Positions 36,566 through 48,932 of a stretch of 64,000 nt of DNA are shown piece by piece. The DNA comes from Undibacterium piscinae. Its GTDB lineage: Bacteria > Pseudomonadota > Gammaproteobacteria > Burkholderiales > Burkholderiaceae_D. The stretch is from assembly GCA_003970805.2 (NCBI GenBank), contig CP051152.1:3100001-3164000 (forward strand), read 5' to 3'. The notes below the pieces were generated by a model, which searched no databases, had not been told where the DNA came from, and saw nothing but the letters and a program-made list of their open reading frames with translations. The first letter of the stretch is position 1. The number at the start of each line of letters is the position of its first letter. The position numbers and the translations under genes were made by a program.

Positions 36566-39500
36566 ATGCACTACTCATTTACTGAGAAGAAGCGAATTCG
36601 TAAATCTTTTGCGAAACGCGCTAACGTTCACAACGTTCCGTTCCTGCTGGCGACCCAGCTCGAGTCATATCATAGCTTTTTGCAGCAAGACAATGCACCG
36701 TCTTCACGCAAAAATGAAGGCTTGCAATCTGCCTTTACGTCGATATTTCCGATCGTGTCGCATAATGGGTTCGCTCGCCTCGAATTCCTTTCCTACGTTT
36801 TAGGTGACCCTGCATTTGATGTCAAGGAATGTCAATTACGCGGGCTTACTTTTGCTTCACCTTTGCGCGCTAAAGTGCGTTTGGTGATCCTGGATAAGGA
36901 ATCGCCAACCAAGCCTGTCGTTAAAGAAATGAAAGAGCAAGAAGTGTACATGGGCGAATTGCCGCTCATGACGACTACTGGTTCTTTTGTGATTAACGGT
37001 ACTGAGCGCGTTATCGTGTCTCAGTTGCATCGTTCTCCAGGTGTGTTCTTTGAACACGATCGCGGCAAGACGCATTCATCCGGTAAATTGTTGTTCTCGG
37101 CAAGGATTATTCCTTACCGTGGTTCTTGGTTGGATTTTGAATTCGATCCAAAAGATATCCTGTTCTTCCGTATCGACAGACGTCGTAAGATGCCTGTAAC
37201 GATTTTGCTGCGTGCTATCGGCATGAGCAATGAACAGATACTGGCTAATTTCTTTGTCTTTGATAATTTCAATCTGCACAGTGATGGCGCAGAAATGGAA
37301 TTCGTCGCTGAACGTCTGCGTGGTGAAGTTGCGCGTTTTGATATTCTCGATAAATCAGGCAAAGTTATCGTCGCTAAAGACAAGCGTATTAACTCCAAGC
37401 ACGTTCGTGAGGTTGAATCGGCAGGTATCAAGCATATCTCCGTTCCTGAAGACTATCTGCTCGGTCGCGTATTGGCGAAGAATATTGTTGACGGCGATAC
37501 CGGTGAAGTTATTGCCAACGCCAATGATGAGTTGACAGAAGAATTGCTGGCGCGTTTGCGTGACGCGCGCGTTGTTGATATCCAGACTTTGTACACTAAT
37601 GATCTGGATCAGGGTTCGTATATTTCCCAGACTCTACGCGCTGATGATACCGCCGATAAGATGGCCGCTCGTGTCGCGATTTATCGCATGATGCGTCCTG
37701 GCGAACCACCTACAGAAGATTCTGTTGAATCACTGTTTAACGGCTTGTTCTACAACGAAGATCGCTACGATTTGTCTGCGGTCGGTCGTATGAAGTTCAA
37801 TCGCCGTATTGGTCGCGATGAATTGACTGGTGCGATGACCTTGTCGGACGAAGATGTTCTGGCAGTTATCAAGATTCTGGTTGAGTTGCGCAATGGCCGC
37901 GGTGAAGTCGATGATATCGATCACTTGGGTAATCGTCGCGTACGTTGCGTCGGTGAATTGGCCGAGAATCAGTTCCGCGCTGGTCTGGTACGTGTTGAAC
38001 GTGCAGTCAAAGAGCGTTTGGGTCAGGCTGAAGCCGATAACCTGATGCCGCACGACTTGATTAATTCCAAGCCTATCTCTGCTGCGATCCGTGAGTTCTT
38101 CGGTTCTTCACAATTGTCGCAATTTATGGATCAAACCAATCCTTTGTCAGAAATCACGCATAAGCGTCGTATTTCCGCTCTGGGACCTGGTGGTTTGACA
38201 CGCGAACGCGCTGGCTTTGAAGTGCGTGACGTTCATCCTACTCACTATGGTCGCGTTTGTCCGATTGAGACTCCAGAGGGACCAAACATTGGTCTGATCA
38301 ACTCGCTGGCTTTATATGCGCGTTTGAACGAGTACGGTTTCCTGGAAACACCTTATCGCAAGGTGATTGACAGCAAGATCACGACGCAAATCGATTATTT
38401 GTCCGCGATTGAAGAAGGTCGTTACATTATCGCTCAGGCGAATGCGACAATCGACAATAGCGGTAGCCTGTCAGATGAATTGGTGTCTGCACGTCAAGCT
38501 GGTGAAACTATCCTGGTTTCTCCTGAGCGCGTACAGTACATGGACGTTGCGACAGGTCAGGTTGTATCGGTTGCGGCATCTTTGATTCCTTTCCTCGAAC
38601 ACGATGATGCAAACCGTGCGTTGATGGGTGCCAACATGCAGCGTCAGGCAGTTCCTTGCTTGCGTCCGGAGAAAGCATTGGTCGGTACAGGTATTGAGCG
38701 CACAGTTGCGGTCGATTCCGGAACCACAGTGCAGGCATTGCGCGGCGGTAAAGTTGATTACATCGATGCTGGTCGTATCGTTATTCGCGTTAATGATGCG
38801 GAAGCGACAGCCGGTGAAGTCGGTGTGGATATTTACAATCTGATCAAGTATACACGTTCAAATCAGAATACCAACATCAATCAGCGTCCTATCGTCAAAG
38901 TAGGCGATATCGTTACCAAGGGTGACGTGCTGGCCGATGGCGCATCAACAGATCTGGGTGAGTTGGCTCTTGGCCAAAACATGCTGGTCGCGTTTATGCC
39001 TTGGAACGGTTACAACTTTGAAGATTCGATCCTGATCTCTGAAAAAGTGGTTGCTGATGATCGCTACACTTCGATTCATATTGAAGAGTTGTCGGTAGTT
39101 GCCCGTGATACTAAGCTCGGTGCGGAAGAGATCACTCGTGATATCTCCAATCTGGCTGAAAATCAACTTGCCCGTCTGGATGAGGCAGGTATCGTTTACG
39201 TCGGTGCTGAAGTTACTGCCGGTGATACTCTGGTCGGTAAAGTGACGCCAAAAGGCGAAACTCAATTGACACCAGAAGAAAAACTGCTGCGTGCGATTTT
39301 CGGTGAGAAAGCTTCTGACGTAAAAGACACTTCCCTGCGCGTACCTTCCGGTATGGTTGGAACTGTCATCGACGTTCAGGTATTTACTCGCGAAGGTATC
39401 CAACGCGACAAACGTGCACAGCAGATTATTGATGATGAACTGAAGCGCTATCGTCTTGATCTGAACGATCAGATGCGTATCGTTGAAGGCGATGCGTTTG

Positions 39501-40672
39501 AGCGTCTTGAGCGTATGTTGAACGGCAAGATCGCTAACGGCGGTCCGGCTAAATTGGCTAAAGGTAGCAGCATCACCAAGGAATATCTGGCTGATCTGGA
39601 TAAATACCATTGGTTCGATATTCGCCCTGCCGATGATGACACTGCAAAATCGCTGGAAGCCATCAAGGATTCCATCGCTGAGAAGCGTCACCAGTTTGAT
39701 CTGGCGTTTGAAGAAAAGCGTACCAAGTTGACACAAGGCGATGAATTGCCGCCTGGCGTACAAAAAATGGTCAAGGTTTACCTGGCTGTTAAGCGTCGCT
39801 TGCAACCTGGTGACAAAATGGCGGGTCGTCACGGTAATAAGGGTGTGGTATCACGCATCGTTCCTATCGAAGATATGCCTTACATGGCAGACGGTACTCC
39901 GGCAGACATCGTATTGAACCCATTGGGTGTTCCGTCACGGATGAACGTTGGTCAGGTATTGGAAGTGCATTTGGGTTGGGCCGCTAAAGGTCTGGGCTTG
40001 CGTATCGGCGAAATGCTGAAAGCGAAAGCCAAGATCGAAGAGTTACGCGATTTCCTGAAACAGATTTATAACGAGTCTGGCAAGATTGAAGATATTGACG
40101 GTTTGTCTGATACTGAGATCCTGACGTTGACAAGTAACTTGAAAAACGGTGTTCCATTTGCTACTCCGGTTTTCGATGGCGCTCACGAAAGTGAAATCCG
40201 TCGCATGCTTGATCTGGCTTACCCGGATGCGATCGCCAAACAACTGGGCATGACGCCTTCGAAAAATCAGGTGACTTTGTATGATGGTCGCACTGGTGAA
40301 TCTTTCGAGCGCAATGTCACGGTTGGTTACATGCACGTTCTGAAATTGCACCATTTGGTTGATGACAAGATGCATGCCCGTTCTACCGGTCCTTACTCTC
40401 TGGTTACGCAGCAACCTTTGGGCGGTAAAGCTCAGTTCGGTGGTCAGCGTTTCGGTGAGATGGAGGTTTGGGCACTTGAGGCGTACGGTGCGTCTTATGT
40501 CTTGCAAGAGATGTTGACCGTGAAGTCCGATGACGTGAATGGCCGTACTAAAGTGTACGAAAATCTGGTCAAAGGCGATCACGTAATTGAAGCCGGTATG
40601 CCGGAATCCTTTAACGTGTTGGTTAAGGAAATCCGTTCACTGGGTATCGATATCGATCTCGACCGTAACTGA
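36566..40672 (+). CDS. rpoB: RNA polymerase beta subunit
   Basis: 1368 aa, full length. ATG 36566 is chosen over GTG 36560 because CGGAG sits 9 nt before it and the protein then starts [15 protein letters not shown], usual in Burkholderiales. The rifampicin pocket reads [20 protein letters not shown] and [11 protein letters not shown], with no typical resistance substitution; T in DQTNP is common in betaproteobacteria. The C-terminal part has [15 protein letters not shown]. In one operon with rplJL upstream and rpoC downstream. Confidence 0.99.
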   Translation: MHYSFTEKKRIRKSFAKRANVHNVPFLLATQLESYHSFLQQDNAPSSRKNEGLQSAFTSIFPIVSHNGFARLEFLSYVLGDPAFDVKECQLRGLTFASPLRAKVRLVILDKESPTKPVVKEMKEQEVYMGELPLMTTTGSFVINGTERVIVSQLHRSPGVFFEHDRGKTHSSGKLLFSARIIPYRGSWLDFEFDPKDILFFRIDRRRKMPVTILLRAIGMSNEQILANFFVFDNFNLHSDGAEMEFVAERLRGEVARFDILDKSGKVIVAKDKRINSKHVREVESAGIKHISVPEDYLLGRVLAKNIVDGDTGEVIANANDELTEELLARLRDARVVDIQTLYTNDLDQGSYISQTLRADDTADKMAARVAIYRMMRPGEPPTEDSVESLFNGLFYNEDRYDLSAVGRMKFNRRIGRDELTGAMTLSDEDVLAVIKILVELRNGRGEVDDIDHLGNRRVRCVGELAENQFRAGLVRVERAVKERLGQAEADNLMPHDLINSKPISAAIREFFGSSQLSQFMDQTNPLSEITHKRRISALGPGGLTRERAGFEVRDVHPTHYGRVCPIETPEGPNIGLINSLALYARLNEYGFLETPYRKVIDSKITTQIDYLSAIEEGRYIIAQANATIDNSGSLSDELVSARQAGETILVSPERVQYMDVATGQVVSVAASLIPFLEHDDANRALMGANMQRQAVPCLRPEKALVGTGIERTVAVDSGTTVQALRGGKVDYIDAGRIVIRVNDAEATAGEVGVDIYNLIKYTRSNQNTNINQRPIVKVGDIVTKGDVLADGASTDLGELALGQNMLVAFMPWNGYNFEDSILISEKVVADDRYTSIHIEELSVVARDTKLGAEEITRDISNLAENQLARLDEAGIVYVGAEVTAGDTLVGKVTPKGETQLTPEEKLLRAIFGEKASDVKDTSLRVPSGMVGTVIDVQVFTREGIQRDKRAQQIIDDELKRYRLDLNDQMRIVEGDAFERLERMLNGKIANGGPAKLAKGSSITKEYLADLDKYHWFDIRPADDDTAKSLEAIKDSIAEKRHQFDLAFEEKRTKLTQGDELPPGVQKMVKVYLAVKRRLQPGDKMAGRHGNKGVVSRIVPIEDMPYMADGTPADIVLNPLGVPSRMNVGQVLEVHLGWAAKGLGLRIGEMLKAKAKIEELRDFLKQIYNESGKIEDIDGLSDTEILTLTSNLKNGVPFATPVFDGAHESEIRRMLDLAYPDAIAKQLGMTPSKNQVTLYDGRTGESFERNVTVGYMHVLKLHHLVDDKMHARSTGPYSLVTQQPLGGKAQFGGQRFGEMEVWALEAYGASYVLQEMLTVKSDDVNGRTKVYENLVKGDHVIEAGMPESFNVLVKEIRSLGIDIDLDRN

Positions 40673-40693
40673 TAGCATAGTAATAGAAGTACA

Positions 40694-40724
40694 GCCGCCA
40701 CCAGGTGTTTTGCCTGGTGGCGGC
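40694..40724 (+). promoter_or_regulatory. Hairpin in the rpoB-rpoC spacer
   Basis: GCCGCCACCAGG and CCTGGTGGCGGC, perfect 12-bp arms around 7 nt, followed by ATTAGTATAT and so without a T tract. The 216-nt spacer holds no gene. Likely an RNA processing or stability element. Confidence 0.6.
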
Positions 40725-40888
40725 ATTAGTATATATAGCCGTTAGGAAAATTTTCGTTCCCGGTATGAGCGGAACCCGTTTGAAAAACCGGGCTCTCCCG
40801 CTGATGCGAACAGGGTTGATGCGAAAACAAACCTGGTAACACCATTAATCACCAAGCGTTTTTTTCACGCTTCACAGGAGTGATAGAC

Positions 40889-43800
40889 ATGAAAGCACTG
40901 CTCGATTTATTCAAGCAAGTTCAGCCAAATGAACAATTCGACGCGATCAAGATTGGTCTTGCGTCACCAGAAAAAATCCGTTCATGGTCCTACGGCGAAG
41001 TTAAAAAGCCGGAAACCATCAACTATCGTACTTTCAAGCCTGAGCGTGATGGCTTGTTTTGCGCAAAAATTTTTGGACCTATCAAAGATTACGAATGCCT
41101 GTGCGGTAAGTACAAACGCTTGAAACATCGTGGCGTAGTCTGCGAAAAGTGCGGCGTTGAAGTAACTCTGGCTAAAGTGCGTCGTGAGCGCATGGGTCAT
41201 ATCGAGTTGGCATCGCCGACTGCGCATATCTGGTTCCTGAAGTCCCTGCCATCCCGTTTGGGTATGGTCTTGGATATGACTTTGCGGGATATCGAACGTG
41301 TTTTGTATTTTGAAGCCTACGTAGTGACAGACCCAGGCATGACGCCACTGAAAAAGTGCCAGATCATGTCTGAAGACGATTACGCTGCCAAGTATGAAGA
41401 GCACGGTGATGAATTCACCGCGTTCATGGGTGCCGAAGGTATCCGTGAATTGCTGCGCTCGATTGATATCGACCGTGATGCAGAAACTCTGCGTACCGAG
41501 TTGAAAGAATCAAAATCCGAAGCGAAGATCAAGAAATACTCCAAGCGTCTGAAAGTGCTGGAAGCGTTCCAACGCTCTGGCATTAAGCCGGACTGGATGA
41601 TCATGGAAGTGTTGCCAGTGTTGCCGCCAGAGTTGCGTCCATTGGTACCTTTGGACGGTGGTCGTTTTGCGACTTCCGATCTGAACGATTTGTATCGCCG
41701 CGTGATCAACCGTAACAACCGTCTGAAGCGCCTGATGGAATTGCGCGCTCCGGAAATCATCACACGCAACGAAAAGCGTATGTTGCAAGAAGCGGTTGAT
41801 TCGCTGTTAGATAACGGTCGTCGCGGTAAAGCCATGACAGGCGCGAACAAGCGTCCGTTGAAATCTCTGGCTGAGATGATCAAAGGTAAAGGCGGTCGTT
41901 TCCGTCAGAACTTGTTGGGTAAGCGCGTCGATTACTCCGGTCGTTCAGTGATCGTGGTGGGTCCGCAATTGAAATTGCATCAGTGCGGTTTGCCAAAATT
42001 GATGGCGCTGGAACTGTTCAAGCCTTTCATTTTCAATAAACTCGAATTGATGGGTCTGGCAACAACCATCAAGGCGGCCAAGAAATTGGTAGAGATCCAA
42101 GAGCCTGTCGTTTGGGATATTCTGGAAGAAGTGATTCGCGAACATCCGATTATGCTGAACCGTGCGCCTACGCTGCATCGTTTGGGTATTCAGGCGTTTG
42201 AGCCGGTCCTGATCGAAGGTAAGGCGATTCAGTTGCATCCACTGGTCTGCGCCGCATTCAATGCCGATTTCGACGGCGATCAAATGGCGGTTCACGTTCC
42301 TTTGTCTGTGGAAGCACAGATGGAAGCACGCACACTGATGCTGGCATCGAACAACATTCTGTTCCCGTCTAACGGCGAACCGTCTATCGTTCCTTCCCAG
42401 GATATCGTGTTGGGTCTGTACTACGCTTCCCGTGAGAAAATCAACGGTAAGGGCGAGGGCATGATGTTCCCTGATGTTTCCGAGGCGATTCGCGCTTGGG
42501 ACAATAAGGAAGTCGAATTGATGACGCGCATTACCGTGCGTATCACCGAATACCCAAAAAATCCTGCAACCGGCGAATTCGTCAAGACAGTCACTCGTTA
42601 CGAAACCACAGTTGGTCGTGCGATCCTGTCCGAGATTCTGCCTAAAGGTTTGCCTTTTTCCGTACTGAACCGTGCGTTGAAAAAGAAAGAAATTTCCAAG
42701 CTGATCGATACCTCTTTCCGTAAGTGCGGTCTGCGCGCTACGGTTATCTTCGCCGATCAGTTGTTGCAAATGGGTTTCCGCCTGGCGACACGTGCCGGTA
42801 TCTCCATCTGTATCGATGACATGTTGGTACCGCCGCAAAAAGTTACTTTGCTGGCCTCTGCTGAACATGAAGTTAAACAGATCGAACAGCAATATGCTTC
42901 CGGTCTGGTAACTGCCGGCGAGCGTTATAACAAGGTTGTTGATATCTGGGGTAAGACCGGTGATGACGTCGGTAAGGCCATGATGGATAGACTGAAAGTG
43001 GAAGACGTAGTCCGTCGCGACGGTACTCACGGTACGCAAGAGTCGTTCAACGCGATTTACATGATGGCTGACTCCGGTGCGCGTGGTTCTGCAGCACAGA
43101 TTCGTCAGTTGGCAGGTATGCGCGGACTGATGGCGAAACCGGATGGCTCGATTATTGAAACACCGATCACCGCGAACTTCCGCGAAGGTCTGAACGTGTT
43201 GCAGTACTTTATTTCCACTCACGGTGCACGTAAAGGTCTGGCCGATACTGCGTTGAAGACAGCTAACTCCGGTTACCTGACACGTCGTCTGGTAGACGTT
43301 ACCCAAGATCTGGTTGTAATCGAAGACGATTGCGGCACAGCGAATGGCGCGTCGATGAAAGCGATTGTTGAAGGCGGTGAAGTTAACGTACCTTTGCGTG
43401 AATTGATCCTGGGTCGTGTTGCGGCGAACGAAGTCGTCAATCCGGAAACTCAGGAAACTTTGTATGCTGCCGGCACTTTGCTGGATGAAGATGCGGTTGA
43501 AGAAATCGAACGTCTGGGCGTTGATGAAGTCAAGGTTCGCACTCCGCTCACTTGCGATACACGCTATGGCCTGTGCGCAATGTGCTACGGTCGTGACCTT
43601 GGACGCGGTAATCTGGTCAATGCAGGTGAGGCAGTCGGTGTGATCGCCGCTCAGTCCATCGGTGAACCAGGTACACAGTTGACGATGCGTACGTTCCACA
43701 TCGGTGGTGCCGCATCCCGTGCAGCGATTGCCTCTTCGATCGAAGCGAAATCCAACGGTACTATCCGTTTCACCGCCACCATGCGTTATGTAACGAATGG

Positions 43801-45115
43801 CAAAGGTGCTCAGATCGTTATTTCCCGTTCCGGTGAAGTACTGATCACGGATGATCATGGTCGTGAACGTGAACGTCATAAAGTACCTTACGGTGCCGTA
43901 CTGATCGTCAAAGACGGTATGCTGATCAAGGCCGGTACTAACCTGGCGACATGGGATCCTTTGACCCGTCCTATCATTACCGAATACACCGGTACGGTGA
44001 AATTCGAGAACGTGGAAGAAGGCGTTACCGTTGCCAAGCAGGTTGATGATGTGACCGGTTTGTCCACTTTGGTAGCGATCGATGCCAAGCGTCGCGGTAC
44101 TGCAGGCAAGACATTGCGTCCACAAGTTAAACTGTTGAACGAACAAGGTGAGGAAGTGAAGATTTCCGGCACCGAACACGCTGTGACTATCGGTTTCCAG
44201 GTAGGCGCGCTGATTACCGTGAAAGACGGTCAGCACGTAACAGTTGGTGAAGTGTTGGCGCGTATTCCGACTGAATCACAAAAGACTCGTGATATTACCG
44301 GGGGTCTGCCACGCGTTGCCGAGTTGTTCGAAGCGCGTTCGCCTAAAGATGCAGGTATGTTGGCCGAGGTCACAGGTACTGTTGCGTTTGGTAAAGAAAC
44401 CAAAGGTAAGCAGCGTCTGGAAATCACCGACATGGACGGCGAGAAGCACGAATTCCTGATCACCAAAGACAAACAAGTTCTGGTGCATGACGGTCAAGTC
44501 GTCAACAAGGGTGAGATGATTGTTGACGGCCCTGCCGATCCGCAAGACATCCTGCGTTTGTTGGGTATCGAAGCGCTGGCACGTTACATCGTTGACGAAG
44601 TTCAAGACGTGTACCGTTTGCAAGGCGTTAAGATCAATGACAAGCACATTGAAGTGATCGTACGTCAGATGTTGCGTCGCGTTATCGTGACTCAACCAGG
44701 CGATGCGAATTACATCTTGGGCGAACAAGTTGAGCGTTCTGATTTGCTCGGCGAAAACGACCGTGTGATTGCCGCTGGCGGTATCCCTGCAACGTATGAA
44801 AATATCTTGCTGGGTATTACTAAGGCATCCTTGTCGACTGATTCGTTTATCTCTGCCGCGTCTTTCCAGGAAACCACACGGGTTCTGACGGAAGCTGCGA
44901 TCATGGGCAAACGCGACAGTCTGCGTGGCTTGAAAGAAAACGTCATCGTTGGTCGTTTGATTCCTGCCGGTACTGGTCTGGCTTTCCACCGCGCTCGCAA
45001 GTTGAAAGAAACTTGGGAAGCGGAAGAACGTGCAGCCTTGTTGCAAGCTGAAAAAGCGATTTTTGCACCAATGCCGGAAGTAGCATCAACTGACGTGACT
45101 GAAGGCGAAGCCTGA
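40889..45115 (+). CDS. rpoC: RNA polymerase beta-prime subunit
   Basis: 1408 aa. Start [11 protein letters not shown] at 40889, 8 nt after AGGAG; the upstream GTG overlaps that site. N-terminal zinc ribbon ([22 protein letters not shown]), catalytic Mg site NADFDGDQM, bridge helix/trigger-loop region with [21 protein letters not shown]. Second zinc site with [13 protein letters not shown]. Last gene of the operon, with a terminator 17 bp beyond the stop. Confidence 0.99.
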   Translation: MKALLDLFKQVQPNEQFDAIKIGLASPEKIRSWSYGEVKKPETINYRTFKPERDGLFCAKIFGPIKDYECLCGKYKRLKHRGVVCEKCGVEVTLAKVRRERMGHIELASPTAHIWFLKSLPSRLGMVLDMTLRDIERVLYFEAYVVTDPGMTPLKKCQIMSEDDYAAKYEEHGDEFTAFMGAEGIRELLRSIDIDRDAETLRTELKESKSEAKIKKYSKRLKVLEAFQRSGIKPDWMIMEVLPVLPPELRPLVPLDGGRFATSDLNDLYRRVINRNNRLKRLMELRAPEIITRNEKRMLQEAVDSLLDNGRRGKAMTGANKRPLKSLAEMIKGKGGRFRQNLLGKRVDYSGRSVIVVGPQLKLHQCGLPKLMALELFKPFIFNKLELMGLATTIKAAKKLVEIQEPVVWDILEEVIREHPIMLNRAPTLHRLGIQAFEPVLIEGKAIQLHPLVCAAFNADFDGDQMAVHVPLSVEAQMEARTLMLASNNILFPSNGEPSIVPSQDIVLGLYYASREKINGKGEGMMFPDVSEAIRAWDNKEVELMTRITVRITEYPKNPATGEFVKTVTRYETTVGRAILSEILPKGLPFSVLNRALKKKEISKLIDTSFRKCGLRATVIFADQLLQMGFRLATRAGISICIDDMLVPPQKVTLLASAEHEVKQIEQQYASGLVTAGERYNKVVDIWGKTGDDVGKAMMDRLKVEDVVRRDGTHGTQESFNAIYMMADSGARGSAAQIRQLAGMRGLMAKPDGSIIETPITANFREGLNVLQYFISTHGARKGLADTALKTANSGYLTRRLVDVTQDLVVIEDDCGTANGASMKAIVEGGEVNVPLRELILGRVAANEVVNPETQETLYAAGTLLDEDAVEEIERLGVDEVKVRTPLTCDTRYGLCAMCYGRDLGRGNLVNAGEAVGVIAAQSIGEPGTQLTMRTFHIGGAASRAAIASSIEAKSNGTIRFTATMRYVTNGKGAQIVISRSGEVLITDDHGRERERHKVPYGAVLIVKDGMLIKAGTNLATWDPLTRPIITEYTGTVKFENVEEGVTVAKQVDDVTGLSTLVAIDAKRRGTAGKTLRPQVKLLNEQGEEVKISGTEHAVTIGFQVGALITVKDGQHVTVGEVLARIPTESQKTRDITGGLPRVAELFEARSPKDAGMLAEVTGTVAFGKETKGKQRLEITDMDGEKHEFLITKDKQVLVHDGQVVNKGEMIVDGPADPQDILRLLGIEALARYIVDEVQDVYRLQGVKINDKHIEVIVRQMLRRVIVTQPGDANYILGEQVERSDLLGENDRVIAAGGIPATYENILLGITKASLSTDSFISAASFQETTRVLTEAAIMGKRDSLRGLKENVIVGRLIPAGTGLAFHRARKLKETWEAEERAALLQAEKAIFAPMPEVASTDVTEGEA

Positions 45116-45132
45116 TAGCATAGAAGTAAATT

Positions 45133-45172
45133 AAAAAACGGCACCGCAGCTAGTCTCCGGTGCCGTTTTTTT
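45133..45172 (+). terminator. Rho-independent terminator of the rpoBC operon
   Basis: AAACGGCACCG pairs with CGGTGCCGTTT around a short loop and is followed by eight or more T. Classic intrinsic terminator. Confidence 0.93.
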
Positions 45173-45265
45173 TATGCAGTAATGTCTTTGTACAGGTGTT
45201 ATTGCTATTGATCGGTATAAATCGTAACGATGACACTTATCTAAAAACAAGAAAATTCGGCAGAC

Positions 45266-46090
45266 ATGAGTTCTTATCAGATGAATCAGATAAATCACGG
45301 CAGTAGCGTCAAGTTGAGCACTCAGGCGATATTAAAGTTGCGCGACGGCTTTGGTGAGCAGGTCGATGTTGAGGTGGTGGCGGAAACCGGTTCGACCAAT
45401 GCGGATCTGCTGGCGCGCCTCGATTTGTTGCAAACCCCATTGCTACGCATCGCCGAACATCAGACCGCCGGGCGTGGTCGCGCCGGCCGGGTCTGGCATT
45501 CGGTGCCGGGAGGAGTGCTGACTTTTTCACTGGCATGGTATTTCCCCCGCGCCACGCATGCGCTGCTTGGCCTTCCTCTGGCGACTGGCGTAGCGATCGC
45601 CGAAACGCTGGAGCGACTCGGTTTGCCGGTAAGCTTAAAGTGGCCTAATGACCTGCTCAAGGACAAGAAAAAACTTGCCGGTATGCTGATAGAAACGGCT
45701 GCTGCCAAACAGGGCGGTAGTTGGGCGGTGATAGGCATAGGCTTAAACCTGGTGGTGCCCGATACACTCGAGGGTCGGATAGGGCACGATGTGGCCGATG
45801 CGCCGTGGTTGGCGCAAATGGATAGAAATTTACTGGTGGCGCAGTTGCTCAATGCCTTGGCGAAAGTCATGGAGCAGTTTCGCCAGCAGGGTTTTGCGCC
45901 ATTTGCCGAGCGCTGGAACCGCCTGCATGCTTATGCGCAACAGGAAGTGATGATCATGGATGCGGGCAAGCTGGTGCAGCAAGGGATTGCGCTGGGGGTT
46001 GATCAGAACGGCTGTTTGTCACTGCTGACAGCGCAAGGCCAGGTGTCTGTACTGTCCGGTGATGTATCTCTGCGTCCGGTATCGCTATAA
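45266..46090 (+). CDS. birA: Biotin--[acetyl-CoA-carboxylase] ligase
   Basis: 274 aa. Attaches biotin to the carrier domain of acetyl-CoA carboxylase. Catalytic GRGRAGRVWHS loop, substrate site ETGSTNADLL, KWPNDLL and KLAGMLIE motifs, C-terminal SH3-like domain. There is no N-terminal DNA-binding domain, so it is a ligase only and not a biotin repressor. The first about 15 residues are poorly conserved, so a later start is possible. It lies 28 bp upstream of coaX. Confidence 0.93.
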   Translation: MSSYQMNQINHGSSVKLSTQAILKLRDGFGEQVDVEVVAETGSTNADLLARLDLLQTPLLRIAEHQTAGRGRAGRVWHSVPGGVLTFSLAWYFPRATHALLGLPLATGVAIAETLERLGLPVSLKWPNDLLKDKKKLAGMLIETAAAKQGGSWAVIGIGLNLVVPDTLEGRIGHDVADAPWLAQMDRNLLVAQLLNALAKVMEQFRQQGFAPFAERWNRLHAYAQQEVMIMDAGKLVQQGIALGVDQNGCLSLLTAQGQVSVLSGDVSLRPVSL

Positions 46091-46118
46091 TGGGCGACTC
46101 AAAAACGAGAGAATATCC

Positions 46119-46925
46119 ATGCTGTTATTGATTGATGCAGGAAATACCAGAATTAAGTGGGCCATCGCCGATCTGGCGCACGATGCCGGTTTGCCGCCGG
46201 TCTGGCACCGGATCGACTCGGTCAATCATGCTGAATTGGATAGTCTGGGTTCGGTATGGGCAGGTTTCACAGTGACCAGGATAGTGATTTCCAATGTCGC
46301 CGGTGAGGCATTGCAGGCACGTCTGGCGAGCATGTTGCAACAAGCAGTTCCCGGCGTATCCCCGGAACGCTTTCAGTCTTCACAGTCATGCGCAGGTCTG
46401 CGCAATGGCTACCGTAATCCCACCCAGTTGGGCAGTGACCGTTTCGCATCGGCGATTGCGGCTCATGCGCTGTATCCGCAACGCGCGCTGATCGTCGCCA
46501 CCTGCGGTACTGCGACTACGATAGATGCGGTCAGTCCTGACGGTATTTTTTTAGGCGGCATGATCCTGCCAGGCTTGCAACTGATGGCACAGGCACTGGC
46601 GAAGAACACCGCACAGTTGCCGCAGATCGCCGCGAGTCTGTTGATGAATTATGCGTTTGCCGATAATACCGATCAGGCCATCGTGAGCGGTTGCATTAAT
46701 GCGCAGCTTGGCGCCATTATGCAAGCGCATGATGCGCTCCATACCAGCCTGGATCAGCCGGTAGATTGCATTATCTCGGGTGGTGCGGCCTCATACCTGA
46801 CTCCGCATCTCGGCATTAGCTGCCATCATGTCGATAATTTAGTCCTGATAGGCTTATATGTCGTGGCACGCTCTGGCGCCCCGGTAAGTTTGCCTTCGAC
46901 CTCATCTTCTAGCCTTTCTACCTAA
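46119..46925 (+). CDS. coaX: Type III pantothenate kinase
   Basis: 268 aa from ATG 46119; phosphorylates pantothenate in the first step of coenzyme A synthesis, insensitive to feedback in this class. ASKHA-fold motifs LIDAGNTRIKWA (phosphate 1), GSDRFASAIAAH and CGTATTIDAVSPDGIFLGG. The open frame upstream overlaps birA and is not used. birA-coaX is a common pair in betaproteobacteria. Confidence 0.95.
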   Translation: MLLLIDAGNTRIKWAIADLAHDAGLPPVWHRIDSVNHAELDSLGSVWAGFTVTRIVISNVAGEALQARLASMLQQAVPGVSPERFQSSQSCAGLRNGYRNPTQLGSDRFASAIAAHALYPQRALIVATCGTATTIDAVSPDGIFLGGMILPGLQLMAQALAKNTAQLPQIAASLLMNYAFADNTDQAIVSGCINAQLGAIMQAHDALHTSLDQPVDCIISGGAASYLTPHLGISCHHVDNLVLIGLYVVARSGAPVSLPSTSSSSLST

Positions 46926-46949
46926 TCTTCAATTTAAGCCGCTATCACT

Positions 46950-47732
46950 ATGCTGAGATTCTTTTTCTGGACCCTGTTGATAGGTAATGCCTTGTTACTG
47001 GCATTGAACCTTGGCTATTTAGGGAGTTGGTCATTCGATACCCATGAACCGCAACGCTTAAAAAAACAGCAAAACGCGGATCAAATTCATTTGCTCTCGG
47101 CCAGTGCAGTACAGGCATTGACAGAAGCCCCGGTCGAAGCCCCGGCTTCAATCGCAACGCCGGATTCGACACCAGCCGCGGCTTCTGTCACCGCTACGAC
47201 CACTGCAGCTTTAACGGCAGTGCGCGAGCCTGTGCGCGAAAAAGCCAAGGAGCTTATCGCCTGTCTGGAAGTGGGAAATTTCCTGCCGGCAGATGCACCG
47301 CGTTTTGAGGAAAAATTGAAGGCCTTGGGTCTTGGCAATCGCCAATCGCGCAGCAATGTCAGCGAAGTCACTAGTCACATGGTGTATATCCCATCCTTAG
47401 GTAGCAAGGATGCGGCAGATAAAAAGACGGCCGAATTACGCCGTCTTGGCGTCACTGATTTTTTTGTAATGCAGGAACAGACGAATTTTCATTTGGGTAT
47501 TTCTTTAGGCGTGTTTAAAACCGAGGATGCGGCTAAGGCGCATCTGGCCAATCTGAACGCAAAAGGCGTAAAAAGCGCACGCATAGGGCCACGCGCTCTG
47601 GGTGCGGCAAAATTTGCTTATAAATTGCGCTCCGTGAGTGAAGCTGAAAAGAAACAATTTGATCTGATCAAGGCTGGCTACCCGGATCAGGAGACGCGTA
47701 ACTGCCAGGCTGCAGCGAATAGTCGTAACTGA
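46950..47732 (+). CDS. SPOR-domain membrane protein
   Basis: 260 aa, one N-terminal TM helix (about 4-27), an Ala/Thr-rich linker (about 55-100) and a C-terminal region resembling a SPOR peptidoglycan-binding domain (HMVYIPSLGSKDAADKKTAELRRLGVTDFFVM, then LGVFKTEDAAKAHLANL). SPOR domains bind denuded glycan at the septum. It follows coaX in the usual birA-coaX-SPOR cluster. Exact role unknown. Confidence 0.82.
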   Translation: MLRFFFWTLLIGNALLLALNLGYLGSWSFDTHEPQRLKKQQNADQIHLLSASAVQALTEAPVEAPASIATPDSTPAAASVTATTTAALTAVREPVREKAKELIACLEVGNFLPADAPRFEEKLKALGLGNRQSRSNVSEVTSHMVYIPSLGSKDAADKKTAELRRLGVTDFFVMQEQTNFHLGISLGVFKTEDAAKAHLANLNAKGVKSARIGPRALGAAKFAYKLRSVSEAEKKQFDLIKAGYPDQETRNCQAAANSRN

Positions 47733-48078
47733 TAAGCGCAGCGCGCTAGCGTTGCGGTTTAGGGCTTAGGCGGCAAGCGATCGCAAGTCCGATGGTAACT
47801 GTTCAGCCAGCGATGAAGACAGTCAACAGCCCTCAACAAAGAGGAGCAGAGATTCACCGAGAGAAGTCAGGAAGTTCTCCGGTTTTCCTCTGTGCCTCCT
47901 TTGTATGGCTTTTGCTTTTTTCAATGATTTCCGTAGTGGGCTGAATCGTTAGGTCCGATGTCGAATTTCCCCCTGTCGAGTCCTATAAATACGCTTCGAT
48001 TCTCATTTTGCGGGAATCAAGCCTTGAATTCTTGGAATGAGCTGCTAGCATGAGAGCTTCCTCTTTCCGCTAATTCTT
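47733..48078. other. Gene-free 346-bp spacer with an imperfect long hairpin
   Basis: No open frame is convincing. A REP-like long stem spans 47837-47903 (CAAAGAGGAGCAGAG against CTCTGTGCCTCCTTTG, with inner ACCGAGAGAA / TTCTCCGGT), followed by a T-rich tract (GGCTTTTGCTTTTTTC), so it may end the birA-coaX-SPOR transcript. No operator for the IclR gene was identified. Confidence 0.6.
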
Positions 48079-48903
48079 ATGTCCGATTCCATCTCCCCAT
48101 TAATGCAGCCAGACTCCGGCGTGAGCGAAGCGGGTGTGCACGGAACCATAGACGTGCCGACCAATGAGCGCGTGTTGCAGGTTCTGGCCTGCATAGCGCG
48201 GCACGGCCAGGCGATTTCCGCCAAAGATCTGGCGGCGCAGACCGGCTTGCCGCTCAGCACCTTATACCGGCATCTGGCACCCTTGAAAAAATGGGGCTGG
48301 GTGCAAGAGCATGCCCAGAGTGGCGCCTATGAACCAGGACCGCTGGCGGTGCAACTGGCGTGGGGCTTTGATCATCATTCTTACCTGATGGCCAAGGCAC
48401 GCCCGCAAATCGAGCAACTGGTGGCCCGCTCCGGTGAAAGCGTGGGTCTGATGGTGTATCTGAACGGCCAGGTGATTTGTCTGGATATGCAAGATAGCGC
48501 GCAAGCCTTGCGCTGCTCGTTTGCCAAAGGGCGTGCCCATAGCAGCCTGCGCGGTGCATCGGCCAAAGCCTTGCTGGCATTTTTGCCCGGGCAACTGCAA
48601 GACGTACTGCTGGCACAATCCGATAGTGCGGATAGTATGGAGGCTGAGCCGCTCCAGAATCCCGATGAGCTCAGGCAGCAGTTGCAGCAAATCCGGCAGC
48701 AACGCTATGCGGTCAGCGAAAACGAAATTGATCAGGGTGTCTGGGGCGTCAGCGCCCCGGTGTTCTCGGCCAAAGGAAAGCTGGAGGCGAGCCTGTCGCT
48801 GATGGCGCCAGCCAGCCGCGCCCATCTGCGCCAGAACGAATTGATACAAATGACGCTGGCGGCGGCCGACCGGCTCAGCCAGCAACTGAACGCTCACGCT
48901 TAA
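48079..48903 (+). CDS. IclR-family regulator, probably of histidine utilisation
   Basis: 274 aa. N-terminal winged HTH (about 28-80: RVLQVLACIARHGQAISAKDLAAQTGLPLSTLYRHL) and C-terminal IclR effector domain (about 95-265) with SVGLMVYLNGQVICLD and a WGVSAPVF segment. It directly precedes hutG and hutF on the same strand, so control of formyl/formiminoglutamate breakdown is likely. Classical HutC is a GntR-type protein, so this would be a different regulator type. Confidence 0.88.
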   Translation: MSDSISPLMQPDSGVSEAGVHGTIDVPTNERVLQVLACIARHGQAISAKDLAAQTGLPLSTLYRHLAPLKKWGWVQEHAQSGAYEPGPLAVQLAWGFDHHSYLMAKARPQIEQLVARSGESVGLMVYLNGQVICLDMQDSAQALRCSFAKGRAHSSLRGASAKALLAFLPGQLQDVLLAQSDSADSMEAEPLQNPDELRQQLQQIRQQRYAVSENEIDQGVWGVSAPVFSAKGKLEASLSLMAPASRAHLRQNELIQMTLAAADRLSQQLNAHA

Positions 48904-48932
48904 ATTTATTAAGTTTTTTTCGAGGCATACAC

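Noticed and set aside
38200..38250. Rifampicin-resistance substitution in RpoB (T in DQTNP)
   Set aside because: This residue is normal in betaproteobacteria; D, H and S positions linked to resistance are wild type.
41945..44236. 763-residue open frame antisense to rpoC
   Set aside because: It mirrors the codon bias of rpoC, has no ribosome site or family features, and lies wholly inside an essential conserved gene.
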